Both the position numbers and the translations under genes were made by a program. This document shows, piece by piece, positions 32,558-41,076 of a stretch of DNA of 64,000 nt. The notes under the pieces were generated by a model, which saw only the letters and a list, made by a program, of their open reading frames with translations, did no database searches and was not told the DNA's origin. Source of the stretch: Candidatus Pyrohabitans jungbluthii (GTDB lineage Archaea; Hydrothermarchaeota; Hydrothermarchaeia; Hydrothermarchaeales; BMS3B); the NCBI GenBank assembly GCA_002010065.2, contig MTMD02000002.1, positions 310,001 to 374,000 on the forward strand. The letters are read 5' to 3'. Every line of letters begins with the position of its first letter. Position 1 is the first letter of the stretch.

Positions 32558-33748
32558 ATGATAACACTGATACTGCGCTTTCTTGCAGCGGCGCTTGTGT
32601 ATTTTATTGTAGCGCTACTTCTGGGTATAGCTCAGCTTTTTAATCTTTCTTTCCTTACCCCTGCTCACGTCCACCTTGCCTTTGTGGGCTTTGTTTGCGG
32701 TGTTATCATCGCTACAATGTACCAGCAGGTGCCCACGCTGACCGGAGCGGAGCTTCACAGTAAGCGAGCAGCGCGGGCGAGCTTCTGGTTTTTCAACGCT
32801 GGCATAGTGGTCTTCTCCGTGAGCTACCCAAAGTTCAGACTCCTCGCATCTGCAGGCGCTTTGCTATTGCTCATCGCCTTCTATCTTTTCACCTACAACG
32901 TCATAGCAACTATTTCCAACAGGAAGGGCGAGAGCTACGTATTCAAGTTCTACTCCGCCTCGAGCATTTTCCTGAGCATCGCCTCAACGCTGGGATTTCT
33001 GTTTACAGTCAACCCCTCACTAATAAGCTATCGCCCCACCCATGTTCACCTCGCTTTAGTGGGCGGAGTGGCGCTCATTATCGTGGGCGCAATGTCCTGG
33101 ATGCTCCCCATGGTTGTGGTTAAGGAGATTTACAGCAAACGCTGGATGGACTACGTGTTCTATGCTATTGTGGTCGCATCTCTCGGCTTAGCTTTTGGTC
33201 TCGCACTTTCCAAAACTCTTGCCCTGCTTTCTGGCTTCATTTTGCTGGCTGCTGTCCTGCTCTTCATCTGTGACATGGTGAAGAGCTACACCGCTCCGAC
33301 CAAAACGGCGTTCAAATCCACGCCTGTGGAGGCCAAGTTCTTCTTAGCTGCCCTAGCCTACCTTGCGCTTACACTGCTGCTTGGCTTAGCTCTGGTGCTG
33401 TTCCCCCTAGGCAGAGGCTTTGTGATTGCCCATGCCCATCTCGCCGCCCTTGGTTTTGTGGTTCAGACGGTAATTGGCGGGCTTTACCATGTGATACCTA
33501 CACTTGCATGGACGAAGCTCATAGCCAGCGAGAAGGAACGAGCGCCCTCCTCATTTAAAGAGCTTTTCTCAGCCGAGCGCTCGCGATGGGTTTTCATAGC
33601 TTTTAACGTGGGCACCCTCCTCCTCGCCTCTGGCTTTGCTTTCGCAATCAAAGGCGTAACCTTTTTTGGCGCACTTCTTGTTGCCTTCGCATGCATCGCC
33701 TTCGCAGCTGAGATGCTGGGTGTAATAAGGAGAGCTGGCGCTATTTGA
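32558..33748 (+). CDS. Polytopic membrane protein, heme-copper oxidase subunit I/NnrS-like
   Basis: 396 residues with about 12 hydrophobic helices. Three helices begin with paired His: AHVHLAFVGF, THVHLALVGG and HAHLAALGF, plus HVIPTLAW near the last. Such regularly spaced His in a 12-helix frame is seen in NnrS and in heme-copper oxidase subunit I relatives, which bind heme and copper and handle nitric oxide or oxygen. Directly after the Nap-HAO cluster, a role in coping with nitric oxide is reasonable but unproven. ATG at 32558 chosen; an earlier one lies within the microprotein gene. Confidence 0.72.
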   Translation: MITLILRFLAAALVYFIVALLLGIAQLFNLSFLTPAHVHLAFVGFVCGVIIATMYQQVPTLTGAELHSKRAARASFWFFNAGIVVFSVSYPKFRLLASAGALLLLIAFYLFTYNVIATISNRKGESYVFKFYSASSIFLSIASTLGFLFTVNPSLISYRPTHVHLALVGGVALIIVGAMSWMLPMVVVKEIYSKRWMDYVFYAIVVASLGLAFGLALSKTLALLSGFILLAAVLLFICDMVKSYTAPTKTAFKSTPVEAKFFLAALAYLALTLLLGLALVLFPLGRGFVIAHAHLAALGFVVQTVIGGLYHVIPTLAWTKLIASEKERAPSSFKELFSAERSRWVFIAFNVGTLLLASGFAFAIKGVTFFGALLVAFACIAFAAEMLGVIRRAGAI

Positions 33749-33791
33749 GCCCGCGGAAGCTAAACAATTTTGGTGAGGATGGTTGATAACC

Positions 33792-33815
33792 GCCACTTGG
33801 CTGCTGCCAAGCGGC
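33792..33815. other. 10-bp stem, 4-base loop hairpin in GC-rich gap
   Basis: GCCACTTGGC-TGCT-GCCAAGCGGC pairs at 9 of 10 positions. It lies in a 173-base gap that is GC-rich up to about 33880, unlike other gaps here, and is followed by G-rich sequence rather than a T-run. It could be a small structured RNA or a processing element. TATA-like tttcttatacc follows at about 33889 for the next gene. Confidence 0.3.
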
Positions 33816-33921
33816 TGGGTGGGTGCAGCGCCCTTATCTGGTACGGAGGGGGTAATAGGGGCGGGGAAGGCGCACCTATATCTCAACTTTCTTATACCAT
33901 GAGTCACCATAGAAGTAGGGT

Positions 33922-34392
33922 ATGAAAATTAAAAAACCTGCCACAGAGAATGAACGCGTTCTCGCAACCTTTTTGCTTGTGTTCATAGTTTATTTTGGGC
34001 TGGACTCTCTCGCGTCGCTTGTATTTACAGAGGAGAGCCTTTCCTTTCTAAGATATCGCCTCACCCTCTCCTTCATTATAGGGATAATCGCAGGCGCGCT
34101 CTTCTACCTGTGGGCAAAGCCCGAGGAGGAAGAAAAGCCTGAGGAAAAGCCAAAGGTGCTGGACAAGAGCTATGCCATACTTGAGCGCGCCCTGAGCGAG
34201 GACGAAGCTTTGCTTCTCGAGATAATCAGAGAGAATGAGGGCATAACTCAGGACTCGCTTCGCTTTCGCACAGGTTTTTCCAAATCAAAGGTAAGCGCGC
34301 TCCTGCTCAACCTGGAGAAGAAGGGGATAATCACCAGGGAGAGGCTGGGAAGAACGTACAAGGTTTTTATTGCAGACTGGATTAAGAAGTGA
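33922..34392 (+). CDS. Membrane-anchored winged-helix protein
   Basis: 156 residues. Two N-terminal membrane helices (VLATFLLVFIVYFGLDSLAS and LSFIIGIIAGALFYLWA) joined by an acidic linker (EEEEKPEEKPK) to a MarR/IclR-like winged helix: ALLLEIIRENEGITQDSLRF, FSKSKVSALLLNLEKKGIIT, RERLGRTYKVFIADW. A DNA-binding domain tethered to the membrane is a recurrent archaeal design. Targets unknown. It ends 2 bases from the converging permease gene. Confidence 0.8.
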   Translation: MKIKKPATENERVLATFLLVFIVYFGLDSLASLVFTEESLSFLRYRLTLSFIIGIIAGALFYLWAKPEEEEKPEEKPKVLDKSYAILERALSEDEALLLEIIRENEGITQDSLRFRTGFSKSKVSALLLNLEKKGIITRERLGRTYKVFIADWIKK

Positions 34393-34394
34393 TG

Positions 34395-35618
34395 CTATTC
34401 TGAAATTGCACTCCTGTGTCTTACTTTTGCCCGATTTATGGCGAGTATCAATCCTCCTGCCATCAACCAGGCGAGGACCAGGCTCAACGCGTCCAGTCTT
34501 ACGCCTGCGAGGGAGAGGACCGGCAAGAACAGACATGCGGCGAAGACGGTCTGCGACAAGCTCTGGGGTTTAAACATCTTTATGTAAGCCATATTCGTGC
34601 TTATCAACATAAGAACGAAGAAGAAGCTGGATATCTGAGCAAGCATCCCCACGCTCGGAAAGCCGAACATAATACCAGCTAAGAGCACGCTCGCTAAGGT
34701 GGTGCTGATCTTGAAGTCAACTAGGGACATCGGCAGAATACCGTCGCCTGCCATGGCACTCATTATGCGCGAGATTACCAGTATCTGTGCATTGATTACC
34801 GACATTGAGCCCAACAGAACCCCAGCAGCAACGATATAGCTGCCCTTTAAACCCAGCAGGTATTGCGCCACCTCCGCCAGAGGAATTAAACTGCCCGCCA
34901 GCTCAGCTGGCTTTTGCGTTGCAAGGGCAACAGTGGTTACAGCAGTGTATACAAAAATCGCAATGAGCAGTGTGGCAAGCATCGCCATGGGTAAAGTTCG
35001 TTTTGGATTTCTAACCTCCCCCGCCATACTACCAACAACCTCAAAGCCGGCGAAAAGGGTAAACGTCAACAGCGAACCTTGGAGCAGCATCTTTGGGGGA
35101 GGAAGCTCTACCTGCTGAGGCAGTACTTTCCCCTGCAGAAATCCGCTCAGAATGACTAGCGACACTATCGATAAGGTCGCGGCGGTGAACACCTTCTGCA
35201 CAAAAACAACCGAACGTATGCCTATTAGGTTAAGTAGGAGGTAGAAACAGATCACCGCTAAGCCTGCCCATAAACGTGAGGTGGGGATGAAAATCCCAAG
35301 ATAGTCCGCAAAGCCTAAGGCGACAAAGGCTCCCGCAGCCGCCGCTGAGAGGCAAAAACTCCAGCCTATGAAGAAGCCTCCTGCAGTGCCGAAGGCACGC
35401 TTGACAAACACATATAGTCCGCCGGTGCTGGGGAAAGTGCTCGCTAGCCTTGCGTGGGCGAGCACCGAAAATAAAAGGCTAAACCCGGTGAAAATGAACG
35501 CCAGAGGGGCGAGAGAGCCAGCAGTCCCTGCCAGCGGCGCGATTACGGTGAAGATTCCAGGACCTATGGTTGCACCTACCCCAATGGCAAGCGCATCGCG
35601 CAGCGTTAGAACCCGCAT
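34395..35618 (-). CDS. APC-family amino acid permease
   Basis: 407 residues with about 12 membrane helices. The N-terminal GVGATIGPGIFTVIAPLAG holds the substrate-carboxylate-binding G-x-G-I-F motif, and FTLFAGFEVVGSMAGEVRNP is the conserved helix 6 to loop region of the amino acid-polyamine-organocation family. Substrate cannot be fixed. A small putative DNA-binding gene lies 23 bases upstream and probably shares its transcript. Confidence 0.88.
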   Translation of the reverse strand: MRVLTLRDALAIGVGATIGPGIFTVIAPLAGTAGSLAPLAFIFTGFSLLFSVLAHARLASTFPSTGGLYVFVKRAFGTAGGFFIGWSFCLSAAAAGAFVALGFADYLGIFIPTSRLWAGLAVICFYLLLNLIGIRSVVFVQKVFTAATLSIVSLVILSGFLQGKVLPQQVELPPPKMLLQGSLLTFTLFAGFEVVGSMAGEVRNPKRTLPMAMLATLLIAIFVYTAVTTVALATQKPAELAGSLIPLAEVAQYLLGLKGSYIVAAGVLLGSMSVINAQILVISRIMSAMAGDGILPMSLVDFKISTTLASVLLAGIMFGFPSVGMLAQISSFFFVLMLISTNMAYIKMFKPQSLSQTVFAACLFLPVLSLAGVRLDALSLVLAWLMAGGLILAINRAKVRHRSAISE

Positions 35619-35641
35619 GTACTCAGAAATGGCTATTCCTC

Positions 35642-35839
35642 CTATAACCTTTCAATTATCCCCGCCTTCTCCAATCTCTTTCTGTAGTATGCAGCAGAAT
35701 TTTCACTTCTAAACCCCAGGATTTCTTTCAGCTTAGAGTCTTTTAGCCTCCCATCCTTCATCAGAGCAAGAAGCGCCCTAACTTCTTTCTCATTCAGCCG
35801 GGGGCTGAGATCTTTAACAATTCTGTTATTTTGAGTCAA
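35642..35839 (-). CDS. Small helix-turn-helix-like protein
   Basis: 65 residues if it starts at TTG 35839; a longer reading from GTG 35914 (90 residues) would place a TATA-like tttatatta inside the gene. The sequence LNEKEVRALLALMKDGRLKD, SKLKEILGFRSENSAAYYR, RLEKAGIIERL is a compact winged-helix pattern. It probably regulates the downstream permease gene. Family not recognised. Confidence 0.5.
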   Translation of the reverse strand: MTQNNRIVKDLSPRLNEKEVRALLALMKDGRLKDSKLKEILGFRSENSAAYYRKRLEKAGIIERL

Positions 35840-35918
35840 TGACGCGCCCTCCCTCTTGAGGATTCTAACCCTACTTGCTAACTTTCCAGCCCCATAATAT
35901 AAATATTCCCTCACTCGA

Positions 35919-35938
35919 GGGATTATCGACTAAATCCC
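35919..35938. promoter_or_regulatory. Imperfect palindrome near leftward TATA box
   Basis: GGGATT (35919-35924) and AATCCC (35933-35938) with an 8-base spacer, flanked by further matching bases. It sits upstream of the TATA-like stretch (about 35896-35905) serving the small HTH gene, so it may be an operator for autoregulation. Confidence 0.35.
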
Positions 35939-35998
35939 CTAATATAGACATTTTTGCTTTTTTTCTCTTAGCTTGTGTCAGAGTTGTTACGGGAACTT

Positions 35999-36880
35999 TC
36001 ACCTCTCTGATTCTGCCAAATATACTCCTGCAACTATCAATGCGGCATTGCCTATCATAAACAAGGTTACTTCTTCTTTTAAGAAAAAATATGCGAATAT
36101 TACAGTGAATACAGGAATCAAAAAGATGAAAAAACTCGCTTTAGAAGCGTCCATCCTCTTAAGCGCTTCGAACCAGAACAGGAAGCCGATGACCGTCGGA
36201 ACCACCGCAAGGGCTAGGATGATGCCCCACATATAACTGCTGAGATTTATCAGCGCGTTAATCGGTTCCACGAAGGGTGTGAAGATGAGCAAAAATATGG
36301 AGCCGATAGCAGTGCTCAGGCTGACTATGATGAGCGGCTCTCCATCTCTCAGGCCGATTTTCGAGAGGATTATGTAGAAGGCATAGCATATTGCCGAGAG
36401 AAGCATCAGGAAGTTTCCATACACGTAATCTGTGATTTCCATTAGAGAGGATAAATCGCCGTTAGTGGCGATCATCGCCGCTCCGGTTAAGGCGAGGGCT
36501 ACTCCGCCTGCCTTTCTCATACCCAGACTTTCCTTCAGAAATAATGCAGCCAGTGCTGCTGTGAACACAGGACTAGTGGTTTGTAGGACGCTGGATGCTG
36601 AGGCAGTGGTGTACTGCATCCCCACGTTTTGGAAGATATTCGGCAGAAAAATGCCCACCAGTCCTAAAGCCGAGAGCATCTTCAGATTCTTCCTGAGGTA
36701 AGCGGACACCTCACCTGGTCTATATCTCGAGTAAAGGATCGCCAAGAAGATAATGGAACCTATGAAGAAGCGCAATGCCGCCATGGTTACAGGGGGAATC
36801 TCTTTTAGTCCAACTTTTACAAGGATAAAAGATGAAGCCCAGGCAACTACTGCTGTGAGTATTAAAAGAATTGGCGACAT
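35999..36880 (-). CDS. EamA/DMT-family transporter
   Basis: 293 residues with ten predicted membrane helices as two EamA repeats: AWASSFILVKVGLKEIPPV opens the first and CYAFYIILSKIGLRDGEPLI the second; FFLKEEVTLFMIGNAALIVA closes it. Such transporters export or import metabolites such as amino acids; the substrate cannot be told. Monocistronic by layout, with AT-rich sequence on both sides. Confidence 0.88.
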   Translation of the reverse strand: MSPILLILTAVVAWASSFILVKVGLKEIPPVTMAALRFFIGSIIFLAILYSRYRPGEVSAYLRKNLKMLSALGLVGIFLPNIFQNVGMQYTTASASSVLQTTSPVFTAALAALFLKESLGMRKAGGVALALTGAAMIATNGDLSSLMEITDYVYGNFLMLLSAICYAFYIILSKIGLRDGEPLIIVSLSTAIGSIFLLIFTPFVEPINALINLSSYMWGIILALAVVPTVIGFLFWFEALKRMDASKASFFIFLIPVFTVIFAYFFLKEEVTLFMIGNAALIVAGVYLAESER

Positions 36881-37235
36881 TATTAAGACCCTTATAAGGA
36901 TATTACTTAAGATAGCTCATAACACACCATCTACTGCTTCCCTTACCTGCTAAATTTTACACTATATAAATATTACCTCAAAATAACTCTGACTAAGAAT
37001 TCGCATCCTTACTGCTGTTTTTGCAAAAATACATATTTTTAGTAATAAAATATTTAGATTTTGATTTTATTTTTTTATTATAAAATTACATGCCAAAAAA
37101 TGCATCGTTTTTAAATCATGGACGGTTTTGGACAATTATGTACCCTTCTGTGTAGTTTGTTGTTTTATCTCCTGCATGGTTGTCTCGGCAAATTATACTC
37201 GCCTCTGCGGAAAGGTATATGCCGAGGTGATTGAA
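36881..37235. other. AT-rich intergenic region
   Basis: 355 bases between a leftward transporter gene and a rightward exported-protein gene. I see TATA-like stretches (tatataaatatt at 36963; tttattataaaatt near 37074) but no gene, repeat or RNA. From about 37130 composition becomes less AT-rich; a weak open frame there lacks a start signal and joins the next gene, and I treat it as leader. GAGGTGATTGAAATG sets the downstream start. Confidence 0.5.
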
Positions 37236-37637
37236 ATGAAAAAGAGCGCAAAAATTGCAATCGCTGGTTTGGCGGTGCTTCTGCTGGTGGGAGGCGTCGC
37301 CTACGCCCACTGGGGCTTCCCTGGCGGTGGGTACGCAGCCCCAGGGTGGGGCTATGGAATGGGCATGATGGGCCCTGGAATGATGGGGTATGGAGGCTAC
37401 CCTGCCTGGGGCTACGGCTATGGCTTCGGAAAGGAACTAACCGATGAGCAGCGGGCAGAGATACAGGAGAAGATTCAGGAACTTCAGGAGAAAGGAGCCT
37501 ACCCGTGGGAGATTCGCACAGAGGTATTCAAGCTGTTACAGAAGTTCGGCGTGATAGACAATGAGACAACCCCAGTGCCAGGCTATGGATTTGCCCCAGG
37601 CTTCTATGGCTGCCCGATGTGGGGGTACGGCTGGTAA
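37236..37637 (+). CDS. Exported Gly/Met/Tyr-rich small protein
   Basis: 133 residues. Signal KIAIAGLAVLLLVGGVAYAH, then a low-complexity stretch of Gly, Trp, Tyr and Met (MGMMGPGMMGYGG), a helical segment KELTDEQRAEIQEKIQELQE with the look of Spy/CpxP or zinc-resistance helices, and a second Gly/Tyr-rich tail. Met- and His-containing stretches may bind copper or silver. Start at ATG 37236 after GAGGTGA. It may pair with the SHOCT membrane protein that follows. Function not known. Confidence 0.7.
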   Translation: MKKSAKIAIAGLAVLLLVGGVAYAHWGFPGGGYAAPGWGYGMGMMGPGMMGYGGYPAWGYGYGFGKELTDEQRAEIQEKIQELQEKGAYPWEIRTEVFKLLQKFGVIDNETTPVPGYGFAPGFYGCPMWGYGW

Positions 37638-37707
37638 CCCCCCACATTTTTCTTATTTAGGAAAGAGTATTAAGTAGGTAGGAGAATATTAGTATGGTGA
37701 CAGGGTG

Positions 37708-38055
37708 ATGAAGAAGTACCTCAGCTATATAGCCTTTGCAATTCTAGGACTCCTGTTACTCCTGACAATTCTATATGAGACTGGCTCCCCGTGGGGCGTG
37801 TGCCAGGCGTGGGGCAGCATCATAGCTCCCGGCAGCATGGCGGAGATGCACCGCAGGCACATGTTCGGCTACGGTTTCCGTGGATTTGGGCTCCTATTCT
37901 GGGTGCTCGTCTTCGCATTTATATACCTGCTGATAGCTGGGGACAGAAAGGAAGAGGAGAGCGCTATAGATATACTGAACAAGCGCCTCGCCAGGGGAGA
38001 GATCACAAAGGAAGAGTACATGGAGATGAAGAGGGAGATTCTGGGCAAGGACTAG
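37708..38055 (+). CDS. Two-helix membrane protein with SHOCT domain
   Basis: 115 residues. Two membrane helices (IAFAILGLLLLLTILYE and GLLFWVLVFAFIYLLIAG) separated by a His/Met-containing loop (MAEMHRRHMFGYGF), and a C-terminal SHOCT motif AIDILNKRLARGEITKEEYM. SHOCT tails often sit on membrane or surface proteins and may promote oligomerisation. GTG lies one codon before the chosen ATG. It ends overlapping the converging hydrolase gene by 4 bases. Confidence 0.78.
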   Translation: MKKYLSYIAFAILGLLLLLTILYETGSPWGVCQAWGSIIAPGSMAEMHRRHMFGYGFRGFGLLFWVLVFAFIYLLIAGDRKEEESAIDILNKRLARGEITKEEYMEMKREILGKD

Positions 38056-38693
38056 GGCTCAAGTATGCGAACTTCTATGCTCTCATCCTTTTCTGCAACC
38101 AGCTTGCGGAAAAGCTCAGGGTCTGCGCTGGTCTGGGGGATATAGTTGTAATGCATGGGTATGACCACGCTTGGTTTTATAGCCAGCGCTGCTTCTGCAG
38201 CCTCACGCACATCCATGGTGTAGTGCCCACCCGCAGGTAGCAAAGCCACGTCCGCCTTTACGTTGCTCATCTCAGGTATAAAGTCGGTATCGCCCGCATG
38301 GTAAATACGCACGTCATTTATGCTCACCACCACACCTACACCTAAGCCGCGGGGGTGGAAGGGTTTTGCTTTGTTGTACGCCTCCACCGCCTCAACCTTA
38401 ATCTCGCCAATCTCGACGCTGTCTCCAGCCTTAATCACCCTCACATCACCAGAGCAGCGCCTTGCACAGCCCTGCGTTGTGATTATAACCGTCGATGTCT
38501 TCATTATCTTGCCTGCGTTCTCCACGGCGCAGTGGTCGAAGTGCTCGTGAGTCATAACTATTACATCCGCAGCTTCGGCACTGTCTGGTATAACGTATGG
38601 GTCTATGTAGACAATGCCTGCGTTGCCCTTCAGCTTGAAGCTTGCATGCCCGAACCAGGTTATCTCCACCCCTTTAAACTTGGTGGTGTTCAT
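38052..38693 (-). CDS. UlaG-like metallo-beta-lactamase-fold hydrolase (UPF0173 type)
   Basis: 213 residues. Metal ligands are seen in THEHFDHC (HxHxDH), RIYHAGDTDF and IPMHYNY, and the N-terminus ITWFGHASFKLKG is typical of the UlaG/UPF0173 branch. GGHYTMD is a family landmark. A di-zinc or di-manganese hydrolase in the cytoplasm; substrate unknown. Confidence 0.88.
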   Translation of the reverse strand: MNTTKFKGVEITWFGHASFKLKGNAGIVYIDPYVIPDSAEAADVIVMTHEHFDHCAVENAGKIMKTSTVIITTQGCARRCSGDVRVIKAGDSVEIGEIKVEAVEAYNKAKPFHPRGLGVGVVVSINDVRIYHAGDTDFIPEMSNVKADVALLPAGGHYTMDVREAAEAALAIKPSVVIPMHYNYIPQTSADPELFRKLVAEKDESIEVRILEP

Positions 38694-38774
38694 CCTATCA
38701 CCCCTTAATAAATACTCCGCTGGCGAAGGATAAGTAGTTTTTGTTATACCAGCCAGTGATTTCCAAACTTCAGC

Positions 38775-38782
38775 TTTATATA
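38775..38782 (+). promoter_or_regulatory. TATA-like box before the helical membrane-anchored protein
   Basis: tttatata lies 22-29 bases before the ATG at 38804, matching a leaderless archaeal start; no ribosome binding site is visible. Confidence 0.5.
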
Positions 38783-38803
38783 CATGAAAGCACTAATAAT
38801 ATT

Positions 38804-39352
38804 ATGGAGAGGAGATTAATCAAACTACTGGTCCTCCTAATACTCCCTTTTGGCATAACTTTTTCCTTCTTGATTTTAAACTATGGCGGAAATGTCAGTC
38901 TGGGCCTCGATTACTTTTCTACCTACACCCAGCCATACTACAACATGCGGTTTATGGCAGCCACCGCTGTGGCGATAAGCAATTCCAACGCTGCAATTGA
39001 GAGGCTCAACCTCGCGATTGAGTACATTGAGAAGGGCATGCTAAGCCAGGCTTCACAGGAGGTTGAGGAAGCCGGGGAGTTTATCTCAGCCTTCGAGGAG
39101 GCTCTGCTAAAGGTGGAAGAGGAGATTTACAGCGAGGAGAGCAGGCAGGCGTACAGTTCAATGAGGGTGATGCTTGACGCACAGAAGGAGTGCTACTTGT
39201 ACCTCAAACAGATCCTGAGGAAGGCTCGTACAGGCGAGGATTACTCGGAGGAGATGAGGAGGTACAACCGCGCAGCGATGCGCTACATGGCACATGCAAG
39301 TGTAGTGTTTGAGTTCCAGAAGCACGCCACAGGTGTGGTGGTGGCCAAGTAG
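38804..39352 (+). CDS. Membrane-anchored helical protein of unknown function
   Basis: 182 residues from the ATG at 38804, placed just after a TATA-like box; an upstream in-frame start at 38741 would precede that box. One N-terminal helix (LIKLLVLLILPFGITFSFLI) is followed by a long, mostly helical domain (SNAAIERLNLAIEYIEKGML, VEEAGEFISAFEEALLKVEE) with few Cys. The four-helix look resembles extracytoplasmic sensor domains, but no signalling domain follows. Family not recognised. Confidence 0.65.
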   Translation: MERRLIKLLVLLILPFGITFSFLILNYGGNVSLGLDYFSTYTQPYYNMRFMAATAVAISNSNAAIERLNLAIEYIEKGMLSQASQEVEEAGEFISAFEEALLKVEEEIYSEESRQAYSSMRVMLDAQKECYLYLKQILRKARTGEDYSEEMRRYNRAAMRYMAHASVVFEFQKHATGVVVAK

Positions 39353-39361
39353 ACACGGGGT

Positions 39362-40639
39362 CTAAACACCCGCCTTTGCAATAAAGTCCTCAAGCCTCGA
39401 CTGCCTTAAGATGGTGCTCCTCTTCAGGTACTCTCTGAGGGGGATTTTCAGCCTCGCCGCTAGGCTCTCAAGCGCCTCGCCCAGCGTGGTGAAGCGCTCG
39501 TAGGGGTTGCGAAACGCCTGCCTAACGTTTTCGCGCACCTCCCAGACGCCGACGGGCATTATGTAGCCCTCGTATATCTCACGGAAGACCACAACGCCCG
39601 CCTGACGCCGCATCTTTGCCAGAGCTTCGAGCACAGCAAAGCGCGCCGCGTAGTAGCCTCCACCCTCCTGCTCTGCATAGCTGCTGCGCCCGTGGTAGCC
39701 CTCGTGCTCTATATTAATCGCGGGCTTGTCAAGAGCTAGAGTCCAGAGCGTATTCGGCGCCCACGCTTCAAACTGCTCATACTCCCACCTTCTCGGCATT
39801 AGCAGAATCTCGAAGTGGTTGTCTAAGTATGTGTTGTGGTACACACGGTACTCGTTTATTACAGGATAGTTATGAATCTCCCTCATCAGTGCTTTGCCCA
39901 GAAGGTCGTCCACCGCGGTTATGCTCCAGCGCGTTGGCACCAGGCGGCGGCGCTCCTCGTAACCAAGAGCACCTGAGGACAGCACCCTCGTCAAGTAGTA
40001 CACATCATAACCCTCGCGGTAGAGCGTGGTTGCGGCGAAGCTTGCGCTCACCTCATCGCCTGCAAGGGCGTCGACCTTCTTTGGAATCTTCGGGTTCTCA
40101 GCCAGCGTCAGCTTCTTAAGGGGAGCCGTAGGGCCCAGAGGCTGAGTTAAAGGGGAGAAGCTTATCCCATAGCTGGGCCTGCGCTCAAATTGCACCTCTG
40201 TATCCGGGGCATTTACGGAGAGGGCAACCTCCTGGGCTTGTTCCACTATGCGCGAGCGCTCAGCTACGTGGTGCCTCACCTTTGAGCGCACCAGCAGGGA
40301 GCGCATCCTTATAATCTCGTCGAAGTCTAAGCCATACCACCTCGCCGGGTCATCGTATAGCTCGGGGCTCTCCTCGCTTACCGACGTGAGCGGACCCACG
40401 AAGACGTTGGGGTAACCCTTCCAGCCTACGAAGATGCTGGGCGAAGGGCCAAAGAGGCTTTCCTTCAGCTTCCTCTCAATTGGGCTCCTTATCTTAATCC
40501 GTGCCAGCAGCGGGCAGGAAGGGCGACCACACAGCAGCCTGCCCCCCTTGCAGGCTAAGCACAGCTCCCGCGACATTGGTCTAAGCTTGAGTATCGCCTT
40601 GACTATCTCGCAGCTGGGCTTCTTCTCCGCGAGGGGCAT
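39362..40639 (-). CDS. nreA: NreA-like archaeal DNA repair protein
   Basis: 425 residues. The Nre family is archaeal and implicated in DNA repair through PCNA. An N-terminal Cys cluster (CLACKGGRLLCGRPSCPLL) probably binds zinc; the long conserved core includes FVGWKGYPNVFVGPLTSV, GYHGRSSYAEQEGGGYYAAR and MPVGVWEVRENVRQAF. The last residues, QSRLEDFI, match a PCNA-interacting motif (Q-x2-L-x2-F-aliphatic). Neighbouring MGMT supports a repair setting. Confidence 0.88.
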   Translation of the reverse strand: MPLAEKKPSCEIVKAILKLRPMSRELCLACKGGRLLCGRPSCPLLARIKIRSPIERKLKESLFGPSPSIFVGWKGYPNVFVGPLTSVSEESPELYDDPARWYGLDFDEIIRMRSLLVRSKVRHHVAERSRIVEQAQEVALSVNAPDTEVQFERRPSYGISFSPLTQPLGPTAPLKKLTLAENPKIPKKVDALAGDEVSASFAATTLYREGYDVYYLTRVLSSGALGYEERRRLVPTRWSITAVDDLLGKALMREIHNYPVINEYRVYHNTYLDNHFEILLMPRRWEYEQFEAWAPNTLWTLALDKPAINIEHEGYHGRSSYAEQEGGGYYAARFAVLEALAKMRRQAGVVVFREIYEGYIMPVGVWEVRENVRQAFRNPYERFTTLGEALESLAARLKIPLREYLKRSTILRQSRLEDFIAKAGV

Positions 40640-40670
40640 GGTAATTATATGTGCGTCTAGGTTAAAGAAG

Positions 40671-41039
40671 CTAACTCAAACTTCGAAGCTTCTTCAGCGA
40701 CTCTATGCTCCCCGACTTTTTGTAATATTCCTTCGCCTTCTCGCGGTTGCCCTTTTTAACGTAGAGGTCGCCGAGAAGGTTGTAAACCACCTCGTTCCCA
40801 TAGATGCCCAAGCTTAAGGCGTAGTCAAGCATCTCCTCAGCCCTGCGCAGGTTTCCCTGTCTCATCGCCTCTTCAGCCTGGGTGCAGTAGCTCATCTTCT
40901 TGCCATACTTCTTCTTCAGCCCCTCAAGCTCCTCCCGCGAGGCATGCTTCTTCAATAACTGCGTAACCTCTTCAGCGCTGAGCTTCTCCAGATCTATGCC
41001 GTACTTCTTTAAAAGCTCCTTCTCCTGCTTGGGAGTCAT
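40671..41039 (-). CDS. Small TPR-like helical protein
   Basis: 122 residues, all helical. The N-terminal half is highly charged (KQEKELLKKYGIDLEKLSAE); the C-terminal half has a tetratricopeptide-like pair (AEEAMRQGNLRRAEEMLDYA and YNLLGDLYVKKGNREKAKEY). Likely a protein-binding adaptor. It lies between the nreA and MGMT genes on the same strand with gaps of 31 and 37 bases. Confidence 0.7.
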   Translation of the reverse strand: MTPKQEKELLKKYGIDLEKLSAEEVTQLLKKHASREELEGLKKKYGKKMSYCTQAEEAMRQGNLRRAEEMLDYALSLGIYGNEVVYNLLGDLYVKKGNREKAKEYYKKSGSIESLKKLRSLS

Positions 41040-41076
41040 GAGAATGCGTGGGCGGCAATGGGATATAAGGCTTGCG

